Assembly (NCBI GenBank): GCA_900696575.1
Contig: CAADHD010000032.1
Location: 26,038 to 90,037, forward strand
Length of the DNA stretch: 64,000 bases
Direction: 5' to 3'
DNA from: an uncultured Bacteroidota bacterium
Lineage (GTDB): Bacteria > Bacteroidota > Bacteroidia > AKYH767-A > OLB10
Each line of letters opens with the position of its first letter. The stretch's first letter is position 1. Both the position numbers and the translations under genes were made by a program. The notes under the pieces are model-generated. The model made no database searches and was not told the DNA's origin. It worked only from the letters and a program-made list of their open reading frames with translations. Shown here one piece after another: positions 19,319 to 26,223 of the stretch.

Positions 19319-21232
19319 ATGTTAGCCATTCACAATCTCACTTACGAAATAGGTTCACGTAAACTGCTTGATGCTGCATCCTGGCATCTCCATGACGGCT
19401 GCAAGTACGGTTTGATTGGTCCTAACGGAACAGGAAAGTCAACCCTTCTTCGCATTATTGACGGAGAATACAAAGCACAGAGCGGAACGATTACCGGAAG
19501 CAATGACATGACTATCGGTTTCCTCAATCAGGATTTGCTTTCTTATCTGAGCGATAACAGCATTCTGCATGTGGCTATGGAAGCTTTTGAAGAGGTGAAT
19601 GCGATACATGATGAAATTGAATCCATCATTGAAAAACTGCATCACGACCATGATGAGAAATTAATTTACCGCCTCAGCGACCTGCAGACTTCATACGAAT
19701 CGCTTGGCGGCTATGACATACAGCATCAATCGGAGAAGATTCTCGAAGGACTTGGATTCACTACGGTTGACCTGCATCGTCCGTTAAAAGAATTTTCGGG
19801 AGGATGGCGGATGCGCGTCATGCTGGCAAAAATTTTATTGCGCAAACCGCAGTTGCTCATGCTCGATGAGCCTACCAATCACCTTGATCTTCCTTCGATT
19901 GAATGGCTTGAAGAATATCTTGCCGGATATGATGGAACTTTGATTCTTGTCTCGCACGACCGTTTCTTTCTCGACCGCATTGTTGATCATATCATTGAAA
20001 TTGATAACGGTAAACTGATTCCATACACAGGAAACTATTCTTTTTATCTCGAAGAAAAAGCATTGCGGCAGGAGTTGCAGCAGAATCAGTTCAACAACCA
20101 GCAAAAGTTTATAAAGGAACAAGAGAAACTGATTAACCGGTTTCGCGCCAAGGCAAGCAAAGCAAAGATGGCACAGTCAAGGATTAAGATGCTTGAGAAA
20201 CTGGAAAAAATTGATGAGGTGGATGAAAATAATAAAGCCATAAAAGTCAGGTTTGAGTTTACTCAGGCATCGGGCAGGGAAGTGGTGAATCTTGACATCA
20301 AAGAAAAAAGCTATGGCGAGCTTAAAATTTTTGAGAATACAGAAGCAAAGGTGATGCGTGGCGATAAGATTGCTTTAATCGGAAAAAACGGAAAAGGAAA
20401 ATCAACACTACTGCGCATGATGGCCGGTGCCGAGCCGTTTGAAGGAACCCTGAAAGACGGCCATCAGGTGGTAAAAACGTTTTATGCACAACATCAGCTC
20501 GAAAGCCTTAACCTGAACAATACCATGCTGGAAGAATTGCAACATGCAGACCCATTGAAATCGGATGGTGAGTTGCGTGCCCTGCTTGGTGCTTTTCTGT
20601 TTGAAGGCGATGATGTCTTTAAAAAGATAAAAGTACTTTCAGGCGGTGAAAAAGCCAGAGTGGCTCTGGCTAAGGCCATGCTCAGTAAAGCTAATTTTCT
20701 GTTGCTGGATGAACCTACCAATCATCTTGACATGCGTTCCGTTAATGTGCTTACTTCGGTCTTGAAAAGTTATGAAGGCTCGCTGGTGGTTGTTTCCCAC
20801 GATCGTTATTTTTTCTCTGCCATTGCCAATAAAATCTGGTACATTGAAGACGGAAAACTGAAAGAGCATCCGGGCGATTACGAGTCTTATGAGTACTTTA
20901 TTGAAGCAAGAAAGAAAGAAATCAAAGCGGAAAAGAATAGGCCGGAAATGAAAAAGAAAGAAGAAGTTACAGAACAGAAAGAAGACCGGAAACAGCAGCA
21001 GAAACAGTTGCAGAAACTGCAGCGCGAAATGGAAAAGATTGAAACAGAAATGGAACTTCTGAAGAAACGTAAAGCAGAGCTTACGGAATTGATGAATGAC
21101 GAGATTCTGATGAGGGAGTCTGATAAAGCCATTAAAATTACCAATGACTTTCAGCATATTGAAAACAGCCTGGTACAGTTGAATGAACAGTGGGATAAAA
21201 TTTATCTGGAAATCTGTAATTATGAAAGTTAG
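19319..21232 (+). CDS. ABC-F family ATP-binding cassette protein
   Basis: Two Walker A (GPNGTGKST, GKNGKGKST), two LDEPTNHLDL/M motifs, inter-domain linker, C-terminal coiled coil. Confidence 0.96.
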   Translation: MLAIHNLTYEIGSRKLLDAASWHLHDGCKYGLIGPNGTGKSTLLRIIDGEYKAQSGTITGSNDMTIGFLNQDLLSYLSDNSILHVAMEAFEEVNAIHDEIESIIEKLHHDHDEKLIYRLSDLQTSYESLGGYDIQHQSEKILEGLGFTTVDLHRPLKEFSGGWRMRVMLAKILLRKPQLLMLDEPTNHLDLPSIEWLEEYLAGYDGTLILVSHDRFFLDRIVDHIIEIDNGKLIPYTGNYSFYLEEKALRQELQQNQFNNQQKFIKEQEKLINRFRAKASKAKMAQSRIKMLEKLEKIDEVDENNKAIKVRFEFTQASGREVVNLDIKEKSYGELKIFENTEAKVMRGDKIALIGKNGKGKSTLLRMMAGAEPFEGTLKDGHQVVKTFYAQHQLESLNLNNTMLEELQHADPLKSDGELRALLGAFLFEGDDVFKKIKVLSGGEKARVALAKAMLSKANFLLLDEPTNHLDMRSVNVLTSVLKSYEGSLVVVSHDRYFFSAIANKIWYIEDGKLKEHPGDYESYEYFIEARKKEIKAEKNRPEMKKKEEVTEQKEDRKQQQKQLQKLQREMEKIETEMELLKKRKAELTELMNDEILMRESDKAIKITNDFQHIENSLVQLNEQWDKIYLEICNYES

Positions 21233-22514
21233 AAATCAGTTTGTTTTCTGTTTCTCATTGCTTATAGCCTTTTCTGTTGAAGCGCAGGATTATTTCAAAA
21301 ATGATTTCATCCGTTACGAAGATTATATCTATTCTCCGGTAATTGGAACCGTTGTCCTTGAGAAAATGAATCAGCCGCTTTCCGATCCGGCCATTGCTTT
21401 CAATTCGGGAGATCAGCTTGTGCTTTCCTTTGATGAACTGAGTACCGAGGCCGGTGATTATTCTTATTCCTTTATTCTCTGCAACAGCAACTGGCAACCG
21501 GCCGGCATTCCCGAATCGCAGGTCATTCAGGGATTCACTGATGACCGCATCCGCGATTACCGGTATTCATTCAACACCCGTCAGCGCTACATCCATTACC
21601 GGCTTGAATTTCCGAATGAAAATTTACAACCGTTGCTTCCGGGTAATTATATCCTCAAAGTTTTTGAAACCGGCAACCCGGAAAAAGTTATCATCACCCG
21701 CAGATGGCTGTATTTTGAAGACCGTGTTCAGATTAATGCCCTGGTAAAACGCGCTACTGTGGTACAGGAGCGTTTTGCAAAACAGGAAGTTGATTTCTCA
21801 CTCGAACTACCATTACTCAATGTGCAGAATCCGTTTGCCGAGCTGAAGGTTATTATCATGCAGAATTTCCGGTGGGACAGAACCATTGATAACCTCAAAC
21901 CGCTCTTCATCATGAATCAGAAATTAGATTACAATTATGATGAAGAAAATAATTTTGACGGAGGGAATGAATACCGAACATTCGATACGCGCAGTTTCCG
22001 TTTTCAGAATCAGTACATGGCGCGGTTTGGTGAAGATACTTCCGGTATTCACGCATGGATTAAAGAAGAGAAAAGCCGTGCTGCCTTGCGGTACACCCTT
22101 ATTGATGACATCAACGGAAAGTTTCTGAATACCATTTACGAAGGGCGTGATGCCCAGACGGAAGCCGAATACGTACATACTCACTTTCAATTGCTGATGA
22201 ATAATCCGATGAGCGAAGCAACGGTTTATGTTTTCGGAGGATTGACTGACTGGAAAATTTTACCCGAAGCCAAAATGATTTACAACGAAGAGAAACAGAT
22301 GTATGAATGCAGCCTGTTCCTCAAGCAAGGCTATTACAATTACTGTTATGCGGTATTAAAAGACGGAGAAGAGAAAGTGAACGATACAGAACTGGAAGGC
22401 AGTCATTCCGATACAGAAAACATTTACACCATTCTGGTTTATCACACACCCCCCGGTGCCCGCTTCGACCGGTTGGCAGGATTTAAGAAAGTAAGTTCAA
22501 AAGGTATTTTTTGA
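21222..22514 (+). CDS. type IX secretion system plug protein (DUF5103)
   Basis: MKVRNQFVFCFSLLIAFSVEAQDYFKNDFIRYEDYIYSPVIGTVVLEKMNQPLSDPAIAFNSGDQLVLSFDEL...YGGLTDW-type region (VFGGLTDWKILPEAKMIYN); signal peptide start at 21222. Confidence 0.85.
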   Translation: MKVRNQFVFCFSLLIAFSVEAQDYFKNDFIRYEDYIYSPVIGTVVLEKMNQPLSDPAIAFNSGDQLVLSFDELSTEAGDYSYSFILCNSNWQPAGIPESQVIQGFTDDRIRDYRYSFNTRQRYIHYRLEFPNENLQPLLPGNYILKVFETGNPEKVIITRRWLYFEDRVQINALVKRATVVQERFAKQEVDFSLELPLLNVQNPFAELKVIIMQNFRWDRTIDNLKPLFIMNQKLDYNYDEENNFDGGNEYRTFDTRSFRFQNQYMARFGEDTSGIHAWIKEEKSRAALRYTLIDDINGKFLNTIYEGRDAQTEAEYVHTHFQLLMNNPMSEATVYVFGGLTDWKILPEAKMIYNEEKQMYECSLFLKQGYYNYCYAVLKDGEEKVNDTELEGSHSDTENIYTILVYHTPPGARFDRLAGFKKVSSKGIF

Positions 22515-22523
22515 AGATAAATA

Positions 22524-22612
22524 CTGGCGCGCGTTTGTAACGCGTGATATTCCTAACTGGCGCGCGTTTGTAACGCGTGATATTCCTAACTGGCGCGCGT
22601 TTGTAACGCGTG
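22524..22612 (+). repeat. three direct copies of REP-like hairpin, 33-nt period
   Basis: CTGGCGCGCGTTTGTAACGCGTG at 22524, 22557 and 22590 (identical), linked by ATATTCCTAA; 8-bp stem (one G-T) with TGT loop. Confidence 0.95.
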
Positions 22613-22677
22613 CCCTCAATTTAACGCGTGCCCTGCACTCTCATCTGTTGCATATTTTTATAATGCGTGCTAAAAAA

Positions 22678-23223
22678 TCATTCTATTTTCTTTATTGCCA
22701 ACAAGCCCTTTCCACCCGAATAATCTATTGCCGAACTGTAAACATAATCTTCCGGCTTGGCAACCCATCCTTGTTTTACAGGATTATTGTGCAAGTATTC
22801 TAACCGTGTATCTAACATATTATTAGTATCAAGTTGAACCGGATGATTTCCATCCTGCCATACCTTGTAAAATTTGTTTCTTTTTATCTCTGAAGCCGAT
22901 GCAATGAAATGTTTTAAAATCCATTCTTTTCTGCTGTCATTCCCATGGATAAGCTGTTGTACAATTTCTTTGCTTGTGAATTTTTTAAAATCACGCATAA
23001 TATCATTTAGCGGGATCAAGTTGCTGCTGATAATTAAATGCAAATGATTTGACATAATGACCCATGCATGAATAACCAAGCCTTTTTGAATCTGACAATA
23101 CTTCAATGAGTCAAGTACGATTTCAGCATACTGCTTTTTAGAGAATAGATCTATCCATCCTGTAATGGTTGGAGTAACGAAATAGATTCCAGATAAGTCA
23201 CGGAATTTATATTTCTCTGACAT
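22678..23223 (-). CDS. REP-associated tyrosine transposase (RAYT, Y1_Tnp family)
   Basis: MSEKYKFRDLSGIYFVTPTITGWIDLFSK...HAWVIMSNHLHLIIS...FYKVWQDGNHPVQL...RLEYLHNNPVKQGWVAKPEDYVYSSA: HLH metal motif and Y(L/I)HxNPV/YSSA motifs. ORF start at 23358 rejected because it translates the repeats. Confidence 0.93.
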   Translation of the reverse strand: MSEKYKFRDLSGIYFVTPTITGWIDLFSKKQYAEIVLDSLKYCQIQKGLVIHAWVIMSNHLHLIISSNLIPLNDIMRDFKKFTSKEIVQQLIHGNDSRKEWILKHFIASASEIKRNKFYKVWQDGNHPVQLDTNNMLDTRLEYLHNNPVKQGWVAKPEDYVYSSAIDYSGGKGLLAIKKIE

Positions 23224-23267
23224 AGCAAGTTTTAAAATGAGAGTTGTAAATATAATAAGGTAATTGG

Positions 23268-23378
23268 CACGCGTTACAAAGGCGCGCCAGTGAGATGAGT
23301 GATTGGCACGCGTTACAAACGCGCGCCAGTGAGATAAATATAATAAGGTGATTGGCACGCGTTACAAAGGCGCGCCAG
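23268..23378 (-). repeat. three copies of the same REP-like hairpin in opposite orientation
   Basis: CACGCGTTACAAA(G/C)GCGCGCCAG at 23268..23290, 23307..23329, 23356..23378 = reverse complement of the left-side repeat, with one variable base. Confidence 0.95.
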
Positions 23379-23387
23379 TGAGATGTA

Positions 23388-24104
23388 TTAACCTAAGCGG
23401 AACAAATCGTTCAAACCAAGTTTTGATTCGCATTGAAAACCTTCGCCAAACTCAAATCCAGCCATGCGGCCCAACTCAACCGGCCGGTAGTAAAGCGCAT
23501 CCATAAACTGTGGTGATGAAATAGGCGTTTCGGGTTCATTACTGTCTTCTTTAAAAAACTGCGAATCAAAAGCGCGGATGGCTTCCATGCGTTTATCCAT
23601 AAACCCGCTGATGTCAACAATAATATCAGGATGATGATAGCGGTCCTGCAGGTAATGAAATACGTAGCGCGGACGCCAGGGCTGTTGTGGTTTCCCTTCA
23701 AACTCCGTTTCAACTTTTACCAATCCGGAATAAAAAACTGCATCAGCTACCAGCCGCGCCCCTTTGCCATGATCGGGATGACGGTCGGCTAAAGCATTGG
23801 CTAAAATAATTTTCGGGCGGTGAAGGCGGATAAGCTGAACCAGTTTTAGTTGATTGGTTTTATTGTTTTCAAAAAAACCGTCCTCAAGTTTCAGATTGGT
23901 GCGAAAAGCAGCTCCTAAAATCTTACGTGCTTCTTCGGCTTCTTTCAACCGCAGTACTGCACTTCCGCGTGTTCCAAGCTCACCTTGTGTAAGGTCAATC
24001 AATCCAACGGAATAACCAAGAGAAATATGTTTAAGAATGGTACCGCTGCAACCTAATTCAATATCATCAGGATGGGCGCCAATAGCTAAAATGTCAACTT
24101 GCAT
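23388..24104 (-). CDS. bshB1: bacillithiol biosynthesis deacetylase BshB1
   Basis: MQVDILAIGAHPDDIELGCSGTILKHISLGYSVGLIDLTQGELGTRGSAVLRLKEAEEARKILG...ADRHPDHGKGARLV. Confidence 0.93.
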   Translation of the reverse strand: MQVDILAIGAHPDDIELGCSGTILKHISLGYSVGLIDLTQGELGTRGSAVLRLKEAEEARKILGAAFRTNLKLEDGFFENNKTNQLKLVQLIRLHRPKIILANALADRHPDHGKGARLVADAVFYSGLVKVETEFEGKPQQPWRPRYVFHYLQDRYHHPDIIVDISGFMDKRMEAIRAFDSQFFKEDSNEPETPISSPQFMDALYYRPVELGRMAGFEFGEGFQCESKLGLNDLFRLG

Positions 24105-24164
24105 AATAATGTAAAAGAAAGCATGAGGCGCAAAGTTGATTTTTTTAATCATTTTCGCAACGCA

Positions 24165-24818
24165 ATGAAAACCTTCATCGCTCTGCTTCGGAAAGAAATG
24201 ATGATTGAGTGGCGGCATAAAAATTCAATAGCCGGCATTCTGATGTATGTCATCTCAACCGTGTTCATCAGTTACATGTCGTTTGCCGGAATACTTCCTT
24301 CTCACACCTGGAATGCATTGTTCTGGATTATCATGGTCTTTGCTTCTGTCAATGCCATAGCCAAAAGTTTTATGAGCGAAAGCCGGGGCTTACAGCTCTT
24401 CTATTTCATCATTGCCGACCCCCGGCAATACATCCTTTCCAAAATTATTTTCAATACAGTTTTTCTGATGGGTGTTTCCCTTTTGTGTTTTCTTTTTTAT
24501 TCTCTGCTGCTGGGCAATCCGGTGCAGAATGTGGGAATGTATCTCATTGGAATTATTTTCGGTTCCATGGCCTTTGCTTCGGTTCTTACACTTATCAGCG
24601 CCATTGCATCACGTGCCAACAACAGCGTAACACTGATGGCTGTATTAGGCATCCCTTTATTACTGCCGCTGTTAGTCATTGTTATTAAATTTTCGAAGAA
24701 TGCCATGGATGGATTGGCATGGTCTGTCAATCTGCAGAACCTGATGCTGCTTGTTGCTGTCAATGTCATGACCATAGCACTGAGTTATATGCTGTTTCCG
24801 TATTTGTGGAAGGAGTAG
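24165..24818 (+). CDS. ccmB: heme exporter protein CcmB
   Basis: MKTFIALLRKEMMIEWRHKNSIAGILMYVISTVFISYMSF; six hydrophobic segments; followed by ccmC/D/E/F. Confidence 0.87.
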   Translation: MKTFIALLRKEMMIEWRHKNSIAGILMYVISTVFISYMSFAGILPSHTWNALFWIIMVFASVNAIAKSFMSESRGLQLFYFIIADPRQYILSKIIFNTVFLMGVSLLCFLFYSLLLGNPVQNVGMYLIGIIFGSMAFASVLTLISAIASRANNSVTLMAVLGIPLLLPLLVIVIKFSKNAMDGLAWSVNLQNLMLLVAVNVMTIALSYMLFPYLWKE

Positions 24819-24822
24819 TGGG

Positions 24823-24845
24823 CACGCGTTACCAACGCTCGCCAG
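24823..24845 (-). repeat. isolated REP-like hairpin (CACGCGTTACCAACGCTCGCCAG)
   Basis: Same 23-nt layout and orientation as the 23268..23378 cluster with two changes; lies between ccmB and ccmC. Confidence 0.75.
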
Positions 24846-24887
24846 TGTTGAATTTCCTTTTCTTACCGTTTTTCATCACTTCATAAG

Positions 24888-24895
24888 TACATTTG
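24888..24895 (+). promoter_or_regulatory. -7 element TACATTTG upstream of ccmC
   Basis: TAnnTTTG 9 nt before the ATG at 24905. Confidence 0.45.
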
Positions 24896-24904
24896 CCCCG
24901 CCTT

Positions 24905-25567
24905 ATGAAAAACCACTGGTGGAAAGTTGTTGGTGTGTTTTTAGTGCTTTACTCGCTCTATGCAGGTTTGGCTAATGACGTACCCCGCCTGGCCATTCTG
25001 AATGAAACCATCCGTAACATTTACTTTCATGTACCCATGTGGTTTACCATGATGTTCCTGTACGGAGTTAGCGTGGTTTACAGTATCATACATCTTTCAA
25101 AATTTGAAATGAAAAGTGATATGGTGGCAGACTATGCAGCGCGAACAGGCATGGCTTTCGGCTTCCTCGGTTTATTTACAGGGATGATCTGGGCACAGTT
25201 TACCTGGGGGTCATTCTGGGTAAGCGACACCAAACTGAACGGCTCGGCAGCTACCATGCTGGTATATGCAGCTTATTTTGTGCTGCGAAATTCTGTGGAA
25301 GATGAACAAAAGCGAGCCCGTATTGCTGCTGTTTACAACATCTTTTCATTTGTGCTTATGCTCGTGTTCATCATGGTACTTCCCCGGTTAACCGATTCAT
25401 TGCATCCGGGGAATGGCGGAAATCCTGCCTTTGCAGCTTACGACCTTGATAACAACATGCGTCTTGTTTTTTATCCTGCCGTTACCGGCTGGATTTTGAC
25501 AGGCCTTTGGATGATGCAGCTTCAAATCCGTATTCAGAAAATCAAAACATACTTAGAATCAAAATGA
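24905..25567 (+). CDS. ccmC: cytochrome c maturation heme lyase subunit CcmC
   Basis: NETIRNIYFHVPMWFTMMFLYGVSVVYS...IWAQFTWGSFWVSDTKLNGSAATML; synteny. Confidence 0.9.
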   Translation: MKNHWWKVVGVFLVLYSLYAGLANDVPRLAILNETIRNIYFHVPMWFTMMFLYGVSVVYSIIHLSKFEMKSDMVADYAARTGMAFGFLGLFTGMIWAQFTWGSFWVSDTKLNGSAATMLVYAAYFVLRNSVEDEQKRARIAAVYNIFSFVLMLVFIMVLPRLTDSLHPGNGGNPAFAAYDLDNNMRLVFYPAVTGWILTGLWMMQLQIRIQKIKTYLESK

Positions 25568-25773
25568 AAAAATTACCTGTATTCCTTTTAGCCTGGCTCA
25601 TGCCTTTATTAATTAATGCACAGAGCGATATTGCCATGGCCGATACCATGCGCCAGGAAGGAAAAATTTATGTGGTGGTGGCCGTGTTATCGGTAATCTT
25701 CATCGGCATCATTCTATTTTTGGTTTCGATTGAAAGACGTGTAGCACGAATTGAAAAACAAATTAACCGTTAA
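25564..25773 (+). CDS. CcmD-like small membrane protein
   Basis: 69 aa with signal/TM segments, IYVVVAVLSVIFIGIILFLVSIERRVARIEKQINR; ATGA overlap with ccmC; position in cluster. Confidence 0.75.
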   Translation: MKKLPVFLLAWLMPLLINAQSDIAMADTMRQEGKIYVVVAVLSVIFIGIILFLVSIERRVARIEKQINR

Positions 25774-25794
25774 ACGGATTCATAATTACAAATC

Positions 25795-26190
25795 ATGAAA
25801 AGGAGTTATATCATCGGAATTATTTTAGTGGCTGTGGCATTCGGAGTTATTATCAGCACTGTGAACAGCAGCAGCACTTATGCAACCTTCAGCGAGGCAG
25901 CAGCGCATCCCGGCAAGGTATATCATGTTGTTGGTAAACTTTCACCGGGCCGTCCGCTGGTTTACAATCCGGAAACGAATGCTGACCTTTTTGTTTTTTA
26001 TCTGAACGATAACGAAGGCCGCGAATGCAAAGTAATGCTCAATAAAGCCAAGCCTCAGGACTTTGAAAAATCGGAGCAGGTTGTCATCATCGGAAAAATG
26101 AAAGACGATGCTTTTATTGCTTCCGATGTTCTGATGAAATGCCCGAGCAAATACAATGGCAATGAAGCCCAGCGAAAGGAGCTTCAGTAA
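25795..26190 (+). CDS. ccmE: cytochrome c maturation protein CcmE (Cys-type heme-binding motif)
   Basis: MKRSYIIGIILVAVAFGVII...GKVYHVVGKLSPGRPLVY...VVIIGKMKDDAFIASDVLMKCPSKYNGNEAQ. Confidence 0.9.
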   Translation: MKRSYIIGIILVAVAFGVIISTVNSSSTYATFSEAAAHPGKVYHVVGKLSPGRPLVYNPETNADLFVFYLNDNEGRECKVMLNKAKPQDFEKSEQVVIIGKMKDDAFIASDVLMKCPSKYNGNEAQRKELQ

Positions 26191-26223
26191 ATGCACAATT
26201 TTTTTTAATTTCTATTTGCAGCG

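Larger units (their letters stand above)
22524..23378. mobile_element. REPtron-like cassette: RAYT gene flanked by inverted REP-like clusters
   Basis: Left cluster (+), right cluster (-), RAYT between; no target-site duplication or classical TIR seen. Confidence 0.85.

Noticed and set aside
22524-22632. Possible CRISPR array (regular 33-nt period)
   Set aside because: Linkers between repeats are identical and only 10 nt, with no unique spacers and no cas genes; the units are palindromic REPs.
23224-23358. N-terminal extension of the RAYT ORF (MPITLLYLSHWRAFVTRANHSSHWRAFVTRAN...)
   Set aside because: It is the REP repeats read through; the conserved protein begins at MSEKYKF (23223).
22524-23378. 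Classical IS with terminal inverted repeats
   Set aside because: The inverted arrays are multiple short hairpins, not single TIRs; no DDE transposase and no target-site duplication seen. RAYT/REP explains it better.
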